Part shown: in pieces, positions 36,561 to 46,814 of the stretch | Layout: every line of letters starts with the position of its first letter | How positions within the stretch are numbered: the stretch's first letter is position 1 | NCBI RefSeq assembly: GCF_010729895.1 | Contig: NZ_AP022612.1 | Location: forward strand, 2,852,001-2,916,000 | From: Mycolicibacterium confluentis | Lineage (GTDB): Bacteria; Actinomycetota; Actinomycetes; Mycobacteriales; Mycobacteriaceae | Reading direction: 5' to 3' | Length of the DNA: 64,000 nucleotides | The notes under the pieces: model-generated | Seen by the model: the letters and a program-made list of their open reading frames with translations, nothing else | What the model was told of the DNA's origin: nothing | The model's database searches: none | Translations under genes and position numbers: made by a program

Positions 36561-36857
36561 GGCGTTTCCTCACTGTGTGGAATCCCGCGAGAGCCACCCT
36601 ACCCAGTCACAGTGCACTCTGCGCGGCAGTTGGAGAACCCGACAGCCAGCACCGGTGCAGCTGTGCCCGGCTACACCGCCGGGCTCTGCCCTGGTGTCGG
36701 ATGAGTCAACCGGCGGGCACCCGCCGGAGATCGGAACGCGTTGGCCGACTGGGGTTTCCCGGGACCGACGCAGCCTTGGCGGCGGGCGCCTCGCTCCCCC
36801 AGGCCGAAAGACCAAATGCGGTTTCGGCGTACAGTCGCCGATTGTGGGACCGGAGGA
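36561..36857 (-). promoter_or_regulatory. Structured leader of the amidase operon
   Basis: 297 bp without a credible gene. Reading towards fmdB, perfect stems occur: CCGGCGGG/CCCGCCGG (36710-36727), GCCCGGC/GCCGGGC (36665-36684) and CACTGTG/CACAGTG (36571-36577 with 36608-36614). The last one ends against the Shine-Dalgarno of fmdB. Such a set of stems, with the last one next to the ribosome binding site, suggests a leader RNA; no known riboswitch class was recognised. Confidence 0.4.
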
Positions 36858-36876
36858 CGCCGGCGAAACGCCGGCG
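36858..36876 (-). terminator. Terminator of the SDR gene
   Basis: CGCCGGCG-AAA-CGCCGGCG, a perfect 8-bp stem with a 3-nt loop, about 50 bp after the SDR stop on the minus strand. Confidence 0.6.
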
Positions 36877-36926
36877 CGGGCGACCCGTCCCGACGGGGAC
36901 ACGCCGCCCGCACCGGGTGCGCAGTC

Positions 36927-37925
36927 TCAAACCGTCAGCTTCTCGCTGAGCTCCCACAGGCGCTGCGCCGACTCAGGGTCGACCGCGTAGCGCGTCACAC
37001 CCACAGTCGTCTGGAGCGGCCCGGACCCGAAATCAATGCTCAGAGGCGAATCGATGTCCTCCAGCGGGGCGATGTCGTTGTTCTGCAGGAACACCCCTCC
37101 GACACCCTCGAGCAGCGGGCTCGTGGCGGCCCACACGCTGGTGGAGGCGCCCTGCTCCGGAATCTTCAGGTCCCGGTCCGGGTCGTTGACCACGTTGCCG
37201 TGCTCGTCGATGAGCCCCATGGCCTGCCATCCCTCGTCAGGCATCCAGGGCGCCAGATTGGTGCCGAGGATGCCACCCGGATGCAGGGCATATCCGCGGA
37301 TTCCGTCGTCGGACCACCGCCGGTCCAGTTCGACGGCGAACAGCACATTGGCCGTCTTCGACTGTCCGTACGCCACCATGCCGTCATAGGTGTCTTCGTC
37401 GTCGAAATGAGGATCGTCCCAACGAATGTCGGACAGATGGTGCCCCCAGGACGAGACTTCGACGACTCGCGCGCCCGACGCCGCACGCAGCGCCGGCAGC
37501 AGCGCGCCTGTCAGCTGGAAATGGCCGAGATGGTTGGTCGCGAACTGCGCCTCGTAGCCGCGGGCATCGCGTACCAGCGGACCTCCCATGATTCCGGCGT
37601 TGTTGACCAGGATGTGCAGGGGCCGCCCGGAGTCGCGGTAGCCGGCGGCGAAGGCGTCGACCGACGCCGGATCCATCAGGTCCAGGGGTCGGACCTCGAC
37701 CCCCGGCAGGCCCGCCACGGCGGCCGCGGCGCGTTCGGGTGAGCGTGCCCCCACCACCACCGAGGCGCCCGCGCGCGCCAGCGCTCGAGTGGTCTCCAAC
37801 CCGAGTCCGACGTGCCCGGCGGTGACGACGACCTGCCGTCCGGTGAGGTCGATGCCTGTGAGAACGTCCGTGGCTGTTGATGCTGCAGTGAATCCTGAAC
37901 CGAGAGGGTGCTGTGTGTTCGTCAT
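36927..37925 (-). CDS. Short-chain dehydrogenase/reductase
   Basis: A 332-aa NAD(P)-dependent oxidoreductase of the WW-domain-oxidoreductase/retinol-dehydrogenase type. It has the Rossmann region VVVTAGHVGLGLETTRAL, NNAGIMGGP, VEVSSWGHH and the catalytic YGQSK. The glycine motif reads TAGxxGLG where TGxxxGxG is usual, so the first glycine is alanine. The substrate is unknown. It is divergent, by 39 bp, from an AraC regulator that probably controls it. Confidence 0.9.
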   Translation of the reverse strand: MTNTQHPLGSGFTAASTATDVLTGIDLTGRQVVVTAGHVGLGLETTRALARAGASVVVGARSPERAAAAVAGLPGVEVRPLDLMDPASVDAFAAGYRDSGRPLHILVNNAGIMGGPLVRDARGYEAQFATNHLGHFQLTGALLPALRAASGARVVEVSSWGHHLSDIRWDDPHFDDEDTYDGMVAYGQSKTANVLFAVELDRRWSDDGIRGYALHPGGILGTNLAPWMPDEGWQAMGLIDEHGNVVNDPDRDLKIPEQGASTSVWAATSPLLEGVGGVFLQNNDIAPLEDIDSPLSIDFGSGPLQTTVGVTRYAVDPESAQRLWELSEKLTV

Positions 37926-37964
37926 GCCAGGAATAACGTCCGCGCCGAGGGACTTCCCATCGTC

Positions 37965-38936
37965 ATGAGTCCGCAAGACATGCGTGATCGTCCGGAACCG
38001 GCGTCCGACCCCCTCTCGGAGGTGCTGCGTCTCGTCGAGGCACGCGGCGTGATCTCCGGTGCCGTGGCGGCCGGGGGCGCGTGGACCACCAGCACCGAGA
38101 TCACCGAACCACTGAAGTTCATCGCGGTCGTGCGCGGCGGACTCCGCGTGCAGACCGACGGCGTGGCCCCTGTGCAGGTGGGCGCTGGCGACGTCGTCAT
38201 CCTCAACCATCGCCGCGAGGTGACCCTGTCGAATGCACCCGGCGATGCCGTTCCGATCAGGTTCGAATTGAGCGCAACCGAGTCATTCGTGCGGGTCGGC
38301 AACGGCGAACAGGACGTGCTCCTGGGCGGTCATGTCGGCGTCAACGACGTGGGTCGGCAGTTGTTGCGCACCGCCCTGCCACCGATGCTGCACGTGCGGG
38401 CCTCCGCGGCCGAGGCTTCACACCTCCACGACCTTGCCGCGCGGGTCTACGACGAGATCACCGGCCACCGCGTCGGAAGGGATTTCGCCGTCGGCCAACT
38501 GACCCAACTGCTCGTGCTGGCGGTACTGCGGACTCACCTCGACCGGACCGGGTCGGTGCCGCCGAGCCTGCTGCGGGTGCTCACCGACGAACGTCTGCGC
38601 CCCGCGGCGGCCGCCATGCACGCCCACCCCGGAAAGCCTTGGCAGTTGGCCGAACTGGCGCGGCTCGCGGCGATGTCTCGGACCTCGTTCGCCGAGCGGT
38701 TCCGCGAGTCAGCCGGCGTCCCGCCGATGACGTACCTGAGCACGTGGCGGATGCTGCTCGCGCAACGTGCCCTGCGCGACGGCGACGCGAGCGTCGGCGC
38801 CCTGGCCTATGAGCTCGGCTACGCGTCTGAAAGCGCATTCTCCAACGCGTTCAAACGCGAGGTGGGGATGGCACCGCTGCACTATCGACTGAACTCGAAA
38901 GCGCGGGAGCTGGCCTCGGCCGATTCGATCGTGTGA
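37965..38936 (+). CDS. AraC-family transcriptional regulator
   Basis: A 323-aa regulator starting at the ATG at 37965. The N-terminal cupin-type sensor (AraC_binding_2-like: FIAVVRGGLRVQTDG, GAGDVVILNHR) is followed by a C-terminal double HTH: WQLAELARLAAMSRTSFAERFRESAGV then GALAYELGYASESAFSNAFKREVG. It shares a 39-bp promoter region with the SDR gene, the usual sign of direct control of the divergent neighbour. Confidence 0.92.
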   Translation: MSPQDMRDRPEPASDPLSEVLRLVEARGVISGAVAAGGAWTTSTEITEPLKFIAVVRGGLRVQTDGVAPVQVGAGDVVILNHRREVTLSNAPGDAVPIRFELSATESFVRVGNGEQDVLLGGHVGVNDVGRQLLRTALPPMLHVRASAAEASHLHDLAARVYDEITGHRVGRDFAVGQLTQLLVLAVLRTHLDRTGSVPPSLLRVLTDERLRPAAAAMHAHPGKPWQLAELARLAAMSRTSFAERFRESAGVPPMTYLSTWRMLLAQRALRDGDASVGALAYELGYASESAFSNAFKREVGMAPLHYRLNSKARELASADSIV

Positions 38937-39001
38937 TTCCACTCGCCGCCCGACGCCGTGGTGCCAGACTGTCGAAAACAGCCGGCAGGGCGGGGCCCAC
39001 G

Positions 39002-40380
39002 ATGCGACTGCACGATTTCTTCGACTACTTCGCCCGCGAGCAGCCCGACGCGCCCTATCTGGAGTTCGAGGGGCGCGAGCTCACCTGGAACGACGCTGCG
39101 CGTGAGGTGAACCGGCTGGCCAACGCCATGGTGCGCAGCGGCGTCGAACCTGGTCAGCGCCACTGCGCGAGGAGTTGAGCGGCATTGCGACCTGGGTCGC
39201 GCTCGACGCGGCGGTCCCCCACGGCTGGACCGGCTACGGCGACTGGGTCCGGGAGGCGGACGCCACGGCGCCGAGCCACGTCGCGCACCCCGCCGACGAC
39301 CTCTATCAGATGTACACCAGCGGGACGACGGGCCGGCCCAAAGGCGCGGTCCTGACGCATTCGGCGGTCTGCGCCAACATCGAACAGGTCAACGAGGTGC
39401 TGCGGCTCACCCGCAACGATCGGTTCCTCCTGAGCCCCCCGATGTATCACGCGGCCGCCTGCATCAACCTGTTCTGCGCGACCCGAGTCGGCGCCAGCGT
39501 GGTGCTCATGGAGGATTTCTAACCGAATGCCGTGGTGCATGCCCTGGCCGAGAAGCGCATCACGGCAACCGTTCTGGTGCCCGCGATGCTGCAGGCCTGT
39601 CTGGTCGGTGCGCCCGACGTCGCCGACCTGACGTACCCGGATCTCGGGTACGTCGGTTACGGCGCCTCGCCCGTCGCCGTCGAGACGCTGCGGCGCGCAG
39701 TCGACGTGTTCGGGTGCAGTTTCGCGCAGGGTTACGGCATGACCGAGACGACGGCCGTCGTCACCGCCCTCACGCGGGCGGACCATGTCCGCGCGCTGGC
39801 CGGTGCGCCCGAGCTTCTGCTGTCCGCGGGACGACCATTGGCGGGCACGGAGATCCGCATCGCCGACGCCAGCGGAGCCGACGTCGGTGTCGGTGAGATC
39901 GGCGAAGTGCTGGCCCGCGGTCCGCAACTGATGCGCGGGTACTGGCGGATGCCCGAGGCCACCGAGCAGGCGTTGGCCGACGGGTGGATGCACACCGGTG
40001 ACGCCGGGTGCATGGACGACGAGGGTTACATCTACATCCAGGACCGGGTCAAGGACATGATCATCTCCGGCGGAGAGAACATCTATCCCCGCGAGGTCGA
40101 GAACGCACTGTTCGAGCATCCCGCCGTCGCCGACGCCGCGGTCATCGGGGTGCCGGATGAACGGTGGGGCGAGGCGGTCAGGGCCGTCGTCGTCCTGCGG
40201 GACGGAAGGACCACGGACGCAGCCGAACTCATCGAGTTCTGCCGCGCCCGGATCGCCCGCTTCAAGTGCCCACGCTCAGTGGACTTCGTCGACGAACTGC
40301 CGCGCAACCCGAGCGGCAAGGTCCTCAAGAAGGACCTGCGCGAACCCCACTGGCAGGGTCGCACCCGCTCGGTGAGTTGA
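39002..40380 (+). pseudogene. Acyl-CoA synthetase (fadD) pseudogene
   Basis: Starts MRLHDFFDYFAREQPDAPYL at 39002. Near 39160 the frame changes from VEPGQR to LREELSG, with roughly 70 residues of the usual sequence missing. It then continues with YTSGTTGRPKGAVL, GYGMTETTAV, GGENIYPREVENALFEHP and GKVLKKDLREPHW. An in-frame TAA at 39520 interrupts MEDF|PNAVVHAL. The combination of deletion, frameshift and nonsense codon marks it as inactive. It lies between AraC and yebC. Confidence 0.88.
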
Positions 40381-40382
40381 GC

Positions 40383-41138
40383 TCAGTCCTCTTCGAGTTG
40401 GGCGGCGACGTCGTCCGGGATGTCGATGTTGGTGTAGACGTCCTGCACGTCGTCGCTGTCCTCGAGGGCGTCGACCAGCTTGAGCACCTTGCGGGCGCCC
40501 TCGAGGTCAACGGGCACCGTCACCGACGGCTGGAAGCTGGCGTCGGCCGAGTCGTAGTCGATGCCGGCCTCCTGCAGCGCGGTGCGCACCGCGACCAGGT
40601 CGGTGGGCTCGGAGATGATCTCGAAGCTGTCGCCGAGGTCGTTGATCTCCTCCGCGCCGGCCTCGAGTACGGCCGCGAGCACATCGTCCTCCGACAGGCC
40701 GTTCTTCTCCAGCGTAACCACGCCCTTGCGGGAGAACAGGTAGGACACCGAGCCGGGATCGGCCATGTTGCCGCCGTTGCGGGTCATCGCGACGCGCACC
40801 TCACCGGCGGCCCGGTTGCGGTTGTCGGTCAGGCACTCGATCAGCACGGCGACACCGTTGGGGCCATAGCCCTCATAGGTGATGTTCTGCCAGTCCGCGC
40901 CGCCGGCCTCCTCGCCGCCGCCACGCTTCCGGGCCCGTTCAATGTTGTCGTTGGGCACCGACGACTTCTTGGCCTTCTGGATGGCGTCGTACAGCGTCGG
41001 GTTGCCGGCCGGGTCACCGCCGCCCACACGGGCCGCGACCTCGATGTTCTTGATCAGCTTGGCGAACATCTTGCCGCGCTTGGCGTCGACCACGGCCTTC
41101 TTGTGCTTGGTGGTCGCCCACTTGGAATGGCCGCTCAT
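40383..41138 (-). CDS. YebC/PmpR-family regulatory protein
   Basis: A 251-aa protein, starting [22 protein letters not shown] at the ATG at 41138, the signature of the YebC/TACO1 family (Rv2603c in M. tuberculosis, same length). Members act as transcriptional regulators or help ribosomes through proline stretches. The open frame upstream of 41138 is shadow. It lies in the conserved order yebC-pdxT-tesB-pdxS. Confidence 0.95.
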   Translation of the reverse strand: MSGHSKWATTKHKKAVVDAKRGKMFAKLIKNIEVAARVGGGDPAGNPTLYDAIQKAKKSSVPNDNIERARKRGGGEEAGGADWQNITYEGYGPNGVAVLIECLTDNRNRAAGEVRVAMTRNGGNMADPGSVSYLFSRKGVVTLEKNGLSEDDVLAAVLEAGAEEINDLGDSFEIISEPTDLVAVRTALQEAGIDYDSADASFQPSVTVPVDLEGARKVLKLVDALEDSDDVQDVYTNIDIPDDVAAQLEED

Positions 41139-41239
41139 GGTGCAAGTCCTCTTTCGTCGACGGCGAAGTCTGCCGGACGAGTCTACGTGGACGTTTACGG
41201 CTCCATCGAACCGCGCCGACTTGCGGAGTTTGACGGCGC

Positions 41240-41839
41240 TCAGCGCAGGTGAGACTCCACAAGTCGGACGAACATGGCGTGCACTCGGCGGTCGCCGGTC
41301 ATCTCGGGGTGGAAGGACGTCGCGAGTACCGCACCCTGACGCACCGCGACGATGTGGTCGGCCGCGCGGGCGAGCACCTCGACTTCGGAGCCCACGCGCT
41401 CGACCCACGGTGCCCGGATGAACACCGCGTGCACCGGATCGTCGAGGCCGACGAAGTCGAGATCACCTTCGAATGAGTCGACCTGACGGCCGAACGCATT
41501 GCGCCGCACCGTCATATCGATTCCACCGAGCGGCAGTGCCTCGCGCCCCGGGGTTCCGGCGTCGTTGATCTCCGACGCGAGCAGGATCATCCCGGCACAC
41601 GAACCGTAGGCCGGCATCCCTGCGGCCAATCGGGCCCGCAGCGGTTCGAGCATCTCGAACTCACGCAGCAGATGACTCATCGCGGTCGACTCGCCACCGG
41701 GGATCACCAGGGCGTCGACGGCGTCCAACTCGCTGCGGCGACGCACGGTGACTGCCTCGGCGCCCGCCTCACGCAGCGCCGCCAGGTGTTCTCGGGTGTC
41801 GCCCTGGAGGGCCAACACCCCAACGAGGGGCGCGCTCAT
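41240..41839 (-). CDS. pdxT: Glutaminase subunit of PLP synthase
   Basis: A 199-aa class I glutamine amidotransferase that feeds ammonia to PdxS for pyridoxal phosphate synthesis. Visible are [19 protein letters not shown], the catalytic C81 in YGSCAGM and H177/E179 in SFHPEM. The ATG at 41839 overlaps the tesB stop by 4 bp. Its partner pdxS lies one gene upstream, as in M. tuberculosis. Confidence 0.95.
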   Translation of the reverse strand: MSAPLVGVLALQGDTREHLAALREAGAEAVTVRRRSELDAVDALVIPGGESTAMSHLLREFEMLEPLRARLAAGMPAYGSCAGMILLASEINDAGTPGREALPLGGIDMTVRRNAFGRQVDSFEGDLDFVGLDDPVHAVFIRAPWVERVGSEVEVLARAADHIVAVRQGAVLATSFHPEMTGDRRVHAMFVRLVESHLR

Positions 41840-42678
41840 TGGCCCGGAGTGAAGCCGCGCTGGTACCGGGTCAGGCCCTCCTGCATGACCGCCGCGACCA
41901 TCTCGCCGTACTGGTTGAAGATCTTGCCCTGCGTCAGCGCGCGCCCCCCGCACGCCGACGGCGACGTCTGGTCGTACAGCAGCCATTCGTCGGCCCGGAA
42001 CGGGCGCATGAACCACATCGCGTGATCCAGCGAGGCCACCATCAGGTGTCCGCGCTCCGCGGGGTGGTTGACGTTTGCGGAACCCAACAGGGTCAGATCG
42101 CTCATGTAGGCCAGGGCGCAGATGTGCAGGACCGGGTCGTCCGGCAGCGGGTCACGATGCCGGAACCACACCTGCTGCTGCGACGCCTCGCCCTCGCGCA
42201 CCCCGAGGCGATCGCGCGGGACGATCCGCACGTCCCATTCGTCGAACTGCGCGAAGCCGGCGTCGTCGAACGCCCCGCCGGACCGGAAGCCCTGCGAGTC
42301 GTCGGGTCCCGGTGCGGCCGGCATCGCGTCCTGATGCTCGATTCCGCTCTGATCGGTCTGGAAGGACGCCGACATCGAGAAGATCGTCTGGCCGTGCTGG
42401 ATGGCGCTGACCCGGCGGGTGCAGAACGACCCGCCGTCGCGGATCCGCTCGACCAGGTACACCGAGGGTGACCGGGCGTCGCCGGGTCGCAGGAAGTAGC
42501 CGTGCAGCGAGTGGACCTGGAAACTCGGGTCCACCGTGCGCACGGCCGACACCAGCGACTGGCCGGCGACGTGACCACCGAAAGTCCGCTGCAGGAAGCC
42601 GGATTCGGGGCTGAACACGCCTCCTCGATAGATGTCGACCTCAAGTTGTTCGAGGTCGAGGATCTCCTCGATCGCCAT
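41836..42678 (-). CDS. tesB: Acyl-CoA thioesterase II
   Basis: A 280-aa double hot-dog thioesterase that hydrolyses acyl-CoAs. Family patterns: [17 protein letters not shown] near residue 33, [12 protein letters not shown], and the second half with [20 protein letters not shown] and QEGLTR at the end. It corresponds to TesB2 (Rv2605c). It is wedged between pdxS and pdxT and coupled to pdxT by a 4-bp overlap. Confidence 0.93.
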   Translation of the reverse strand: MAIEEILDLEQLEVDIYRGGVFSPESGFLQRTFGGHVAGQSLVSAVRTVDPSFQVHSLHGYFLRPGDARSPSVYLVERIRDGGSFCTRRVSAIQHGQTIFSMSASFQTDQSGIEHQDAMPAAPGPDDSQGFRSGGAFDDAGFAQFDEWDVRIVPRDRLGVREGEASQQQVWFRHRDPLPDDPVLHICALAYMSDLTLLGSANVNHPAERGHLMVASLDHAMWFMRPFRADEWLLYDQTSPSACGGRALTQGKIFNQYGEMVAAVMQEGLTRYQRGFTPGQ

Positions 42679-42687
42679 CCGCCGGCG

Positions 42688-43605
42688 TTACCAGCCGCGT
42701 TCGGCGAGGCGGTGCGGCTGCGCGATGTCCTCCACGTTGATGCCGACCATCGCCTCACCGAGTCCACGGGAGACCTTGGCCAGCACATCCGGGTCGTCGT
42801 AGAAGGTGGTGGCCTTGACGATCGCCGCCGCACGGGCCGCCGGATCGCCGGACTTGAAGATGCCCGAGCCGACGAACACGCCCTCGGCACCGAGCTGCAT
42901 CATCATCGCCGCATCGGCAGGCGTCGCGATGCCGCCCGCGGTGAACAGCGTCACCGGCAGCTTCCCGGCGCGGGCCACCTCGGCGACCAGCTCGTAGGGG
43001 GCCTGCAGTTCCTTGGCCGCCACGAACAGCTCATCCTCGGACAGCGACGTCAGCCGGCGGATCTCGCCGCCGATCTGGCGCATGTGGGTGGTCGCGTTGG
43101 ACACATCACCGGTGCCGGCCTCGCCCTTGGAGCGGATCATCGCCGCGCCCTCGGTGATCCGGCGAAGCGCCTCACCGAGATTGGTCGCACCGCACACGAA
43201 CGGCACGGTGAAGCGCCACTTGTCGATGTGGTGGGTGTAGTCGGCGGGGGTGAGCACCTCGGACTCGTCGATGTAGTCCACGCCAAGGCTCTGCAGGATC
43301 TGCGCCTCGACGAAGTGTCCGATGCGGACCTTGGCCATCACCGGGATGGTCACCGCGGAGATGATTCCCTCGATCATGTCGGGGTCGCTCATCCGCGACA
43401 CCCCGCCCTGGGCGCGGATGTCGGCGGGCACTCGCTCCAGGGCCATGACGGCCACTGCTCCGGCACCTTCGGCGATCCGGGCCTGCTCCGGCGTGACGAC
43501 GTCCATGATGACGCCACCCTTGAGCATCTCCGCCATACCGCGCTTCACACGCGCAGTACCGGTCTGGCCGCTAGCCGACCCATTGTTGTGAGCCGAGCTG
43601 TCCAC
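42688..43605 (-). CDS. pdxS: PLP synthase subunit PdxS
   Basis: A 305-aa TIM-barrel enzyme that builds pyridoxal 5'-phosphate from ribose 5-phosphate, glyceraldehyde 3-phosphate and PdxT-derived ammonia. It shows [52 protein letters not shown] with the key lysine, and [28 protein letters not shown] in pieces. First gene of the pdxS-tesB-pdxT run. Confidence 0.97.
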   Translation of the reverse strand: MDSSAHNNGSASGQTGTARVKRGMAEMLKGGVIMDVVTPEQARIAEGAGAVAVMALERVPADIRAQGGVSRMSDPDMIEGIISAVTIPVMAKVRIGHFVEAQILQSLGVDYIDESEVLTPADYTHHIDKWRFTVPFVCGATNLGEALRRITEGAAMIRSKGEAGTGDVSNATTHMRQIGGEIRRLTSLSEDELFVAAKELQAPYELVAEVARAGKLPVTLFTAGGIATPADAAMMMQLGAEGVFVGSGIFKSGDPAARAAAIVKATTFYDDPDVLAKVSRGLGEAMVGINVEDIAQPHRLAERGW

Positions 43606-43675
43606 TGGCTATCTCTCCTTAGTCGATCCCTCGCCCAGTCTAAGCGGCGCAGCAAATCGGATTTGACCGCGATGA

Positions 43676-44722
43676 TCAGTGGATGGCGCGCAGGCCCAGA
43701 TCGTCGGGGTCGGCGACCGGCTCACCGTGACGTTCCACGTCATTCGCGCTGGCCAGAAGCTCGCCCAACTGCTTGGGGTAGACGGTCTCCCCGGCCGCGG
43801 CCAGTGCCGTGATGTCGTCAGAATCGCACCAGCGGTGGCCATGGATGTAGCGGTGCTCCAACTCGGTGCGGCCCTCCTCCGACGGCTCGAAGCGCCGGGT
43901 CCGGTGCACGAAGAAGTACTCCTGACTGCGCACCACCGAACCGTTGAAGTCGACGATCGCGTCGCGTCGCCAGATCGGTCCGATCAGGTCGGCACCGATG
44001 ACCTGCAGCCCCGTCTCCTCGGCCAGTTCGCGGGCCGCGGCCTGGGCCAAGCGCTCACCGGGCAGCGCCTGCCCGCCCACGGTGAACCAGAACCGCTTGG
44101 CGGTGCCGTCGGTGATCGTCGGGTCGGAGCCGCAGAACAACAGCACCGCACCCGTCTCGTCGAGCAGGACCACGCGCGCCGACGTGCGTGTGGTGTTCTC
44201 CCCCTGGTCCTGTTCGGTCGCCCGTTCGGCGATCTCGAAGTACACCGGCAGCGCGGCCCGGCCGCCCAGTCTCAGCACGCGCACCGCGGGCCGCTGCCGC
44301 AGCGCGAGGGTGTCCCGGACGGCGTCGTTGTGGAACCGCCGCGCGAGCAGCACCCGTGCCTCGGCGTCGGCCAGTTCGGCCACCAGCGCGATCGGCAGTC
44401 GGGACGTGTCGACCATGGCCAGGCTCGCCGACAGTTCGTTCTCCGCGGTCTCGCGCAGAGGGCGGGGCGCGCGTTCGGCGGCATCGGCAAGCCGGGTCAG
44501 GCGCCGGCCCTCGGGTTCGGCGCCCGGCGCTGAGTAGGCCGCCGCGGACACCGCGCGGGCCACGACGGCCCGCCGCGCCAGGGCCGCGTCCAGCGCCTGC
44601 CAGGACAGGTCATAGCGGACGTGCAGGCGGTCCAGTCGGTTCGCGGTCTGATAGGCCCACAGCCCGACCAGGGCGAGGGCCACGAGCACCAGGACGCCGA
44701 GGACGATCAGCGCAATCGTCAT
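43676..44722 (-). CDS. Membrane-anchored NUDIX hydrolase
   Basis: A 348-aa protein corresponding to Rv2609c. An N-terminal TM (MTIALIVLGVLVLVALALVG) and a helical region precede the NUDIX domain. The Nudix box is complete: G-QALPG-E-RLAQAAA-REL-A-EE-TGL. Predicted to hydrolyse a nucleoside-diphosphate-linked substrate at the cytosolic membrane face. Its stop region overlaps no other gene; its ATG at 44722 touches the pimA stop. Confidence 0.9.
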   Translation of the reverse strand: MTIALIVLGVLVLVALALVGLWAYQTANRLDRLHVRYDLSWQALDAALARRAVVARAVSAAAYSAPGAEPEGRRLTRLADAAERAPRPLRETAENELSASLAMVDTSRLPIALVAELADAEARVLLARRFHNDAVRDTLALRQRPAVRVLRLGGRAALPVYFEIAERATEQDQGENTTRTSARVVLLDETGAVLLFCGSDPTITDGTAKRFWFTVGGQALPGERLAQAAARELAEETGLQVIGADLIGPIWRRDAIVDFNGSVVRSQEYFFVHRTRRFEPSEEGRTELEHRYIHGHRWCDSDDITALAAAGETVYPKQLGELLASANDVERHGEPVADPDDLGLRAIH

Positions 44723-45846
44723 CAGCCGGCCACCTTGACCTTGGCACCCGCACCCGCGACGGTCTCGTAGACCCGCAGGATCTGGCGGGACACCACCGAC
44801 CAGTCATAGCGCTGCACCGCCTCGGTGCCCGCCGCGCTCAACCGCGCGCGCTCGGCGTCGTCGGACAGCACCGCGGTCAACGCCGCGGCCATGGCCGCGG
44901 CGTTGTCGACGGTGACCAGGCGGCCGGCTTCGCCGTCGAGCAGCACGCGCCGGAACGCGTCGAGTTCGCTTGCCACGACTGGGGTGCCCGCGGCCATCGC
45001 CTCGACGAGCACGATGCCGAAGCTCTCCCCTCCCGTGTGCGGTGCGCAGTACACGTCGGCGCTGCGCATCGCGGAGGCCTTCTCGGCGTCGTCGACCTGG
45101 CCGAGGAAACGCAGATGCGAAGCCAGATCGCCTGCCTCCGAGCGCAGTTCGTCCTCGTCGCCGCGGCCCACGATCAGGATCTCGACATCCGGGAAACTCT
45201 CCACCAGGGTGGGCAGCGCACCCAGGAGCACGGCCATGCCCTTGCGCGGTTCGTCGTATCGCCCCAGGAACAGCACGGTTCTCCCCTGCCGCGGGTAGCC
45301 CGGCAGCGGCGCGGCCTCGGCGAATGCGGCGACGTCGACGCCGTTGGGGATCTCGACCGCGTCGGAGCCCAACGCCTCCATCTGCCAGCGTCGCGCGAGG
45401 TCCGACACGGCGATGCGGCCGACGATCTTCTCGTGGTACGGCCGCAGAATGCCCTGAAACACCGACAGCGTCAGGGATTTCGTGGTCGACGTGTGGAACG
45501 TTGCGACGATCGGACCCTCCGCGGCCTGCAGCGCCAGCATCGACAGGCTCGGGGCGTTCGGCTCATGCAGGTGCAGAACGTCGAAATCGCCCTCGATGAG
45601 CCACTTCTTGACCTTGCGATGCGTCGCCGGACCGAACCTCAGCCGTGCCACCGAACCGTTGTACGGGATCGGCACGGCCTTACCGCCGGACACCACCCAG
45701 TCCGGAAGCTTCGCATCCGGCGACGCCGGCGCCAGCACACTGACCTCATGGCCGTCGGCGCGCAGCACCTCGGCCAACTGCAGCACGTGGGCCTGCACAC
45801 CGCCCGGCACGTCGAACGAGTATGGACAGACCATGCCGATGCGCAT
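44722..45846 (-). CDS. pimA: Phosphatidylinositol mannosyltransferase PimA
   Basis: A 374-aa GT4 glycosyltransferase that adds the first mannose from GDP-mannose to phosphatidylinositol on the cytosolic face of the membrane. Start MRIGMVCPYSFDVPGGVQAH at 45846, with the glycine loop and HLHEPNAPSLS. The C-terminal domain has FLGRYDEPRKGM and the E-x7-E motif ESFGIVLVE. It follows patA directly in the conserved pgsA1-patA-pimA operon for PIM synthesis. Confidence 0.96.
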   Translation of the reverse strand: MRIGMVCPYSFDVPGGVQAHVLQLAEVLRADGHEVSVLAPASPDAKLPDWVVSGGKAVPIPYNGSVARLRFGPATHRKVKKWLIEGDFDVLHLHEPNAPSLSMLALQAAEGPIVATFHTSTTKSLTLSVFQGILRPYHEKIVGRIAVSDLARRWQMEALGSDAVEIPNGVDVAAFAEAAPLPGYPRQGRTVLFLGRYDEPRKGMAVLLGALPTLVESFPDVEILIVGRGDEDELRSEAGDLASHLRFLGQVDDAEKASAMRSADVYCAPHTGGESFGIVLVEAMAAGTPVVASELDAFRRVLLDGEAGRLVTVDNAAAMAAALTAVLSDDAERARLSAAGTEAVQRYDWSVVSRQILRVYETVAGAGAKVKVAG

Positions 45847-46814
45847 CAGGTCTCCTGAGCCCGGTCCAACCGCCTGCGCCGTTCTTCGGACAGATCCGCC
45901 AGCCACTGAGGCTGCAGCATGTGCCAGTCTTCGGGGTGCTCGGCGATCGCATGCGCGAAAGTGTCGGCGAGCGCCTGGGTGATCGTCGTGACGTCACCCG
46001 AACTGGTGTCCAGCGGTTCGAAGACGTGCACCACGCAGTCCTCGCCGCGGTAGTGGATGTGCGCGGGGATCAACGGGGCCCCGGTCTCGAGCGCCAGCCG
46101 CGCCGGGCCACCCGGCAACCGCGTGGCCTCCCCGAAGAAGTCGACCTCCACACCCGACCGGGTCAGGTCACGGTCGGCCATCAGGCACACGAACGTGTTC
46201 TCGCGCAGGCGCTCACAGAGCACCTCGAAGGGCGGCCGCTCACCACCGGAGAGCGGGAACACCTCGAAGCCCAGGCTTTCGCGGTACTCGACGAATCGGT
46301 TGTACAACGACTCCGGCTTGAGCCGTTCGGCCACCGTGGCGAACGTGCCGAATTCCTGGGCGAGCCACACGCCGGCCATATCCCAGTTGCCGCTGTGCGG
46401 CAGCGCGATCACGCCGGCGCGACCCGCTTCATGCGCGCCGCGCAGCACGTCGGCGCCGATGAACACCTGGTCGAGGCGCTCGGCCACCGCCGCGAGATCC
46501 ATCGAGGGCAATCGGAACGCCTCCCGCCAGTACCGAGCGTAGGAGGCGAGCGAAGCACGGATCAGCGATCCCGGCACCTCGTCCGGCGGCACGCCGAGCA
46601 CGCGGGCCAGGTTCTTCCGCAGCTGCGCGGGCCCCCCGCCGCGCGAGGCGTACCGCGCGCCGGCCTCGAAGGTGTTGCGGGCCGCGAACTCCGGCATCGC
46701 CCGCACCAGGCGCCAGCCCGCGGCGTAGCCCCAGTCGGACAGTTGGCCGGTGAGCCCGTTGGTGAAGCTGGGCAACTTGGGCGCGCCCGGCAGACCCGAG
46801 GTGGGGGTGGACAT
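45846..46814 (-). CDS. patA: Phosphatidylinositol mannoside acyltransferase
   Basis: A 322-aa LpxL/HtrB-type acyltransferase that acylates the mannose added by PimA (Rv2611c). The HxxxxD motif is H140SGNWD145, followed by VAERLKPESLYNRF, MADRDLTRSGVEVDFFGE and HYRGEDC. The ATG at 46814 overlaps the pgsA1 stop as TGATG, and the stop overlaps the pimA ATG, so the three proteins are translationally coupled. Confidence 0.95.
   Translation of the reverse strand: MSTPTSGLPGAPKLPSFTNGLTGQLSDWGYAAGWRLVRAMPEFAARNTFEAGARYASRGGGPAQLRKNLARVLGVPPDEVPGSLIRASLASYARYWREAFRLPSMDLAAVAERLDQVFIGADVLRGAHEAGRAGVIALPHSGNWDMAGVWLAQEFGTFATVAERLKPESLYNRFVEYRESLGFEVFPLSGGERPPFEVLCERLRENTFVCLMADRDLTRSGVEVDFFGEATRLPGGPARLALETGAPLIPAHIHYRGEDCVVHVFEPLDTSSGDVTTITQALADTFAHAIAEHPEDWHMLQPQWLADLSEERRRRLDRAQET

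Noticed and set aside
44188..45858. 556-aa plus-strand open frame over NUDIX and pimA
   Set aside because: Antisense shadow with no motif; both minus-strand genes are conserved.
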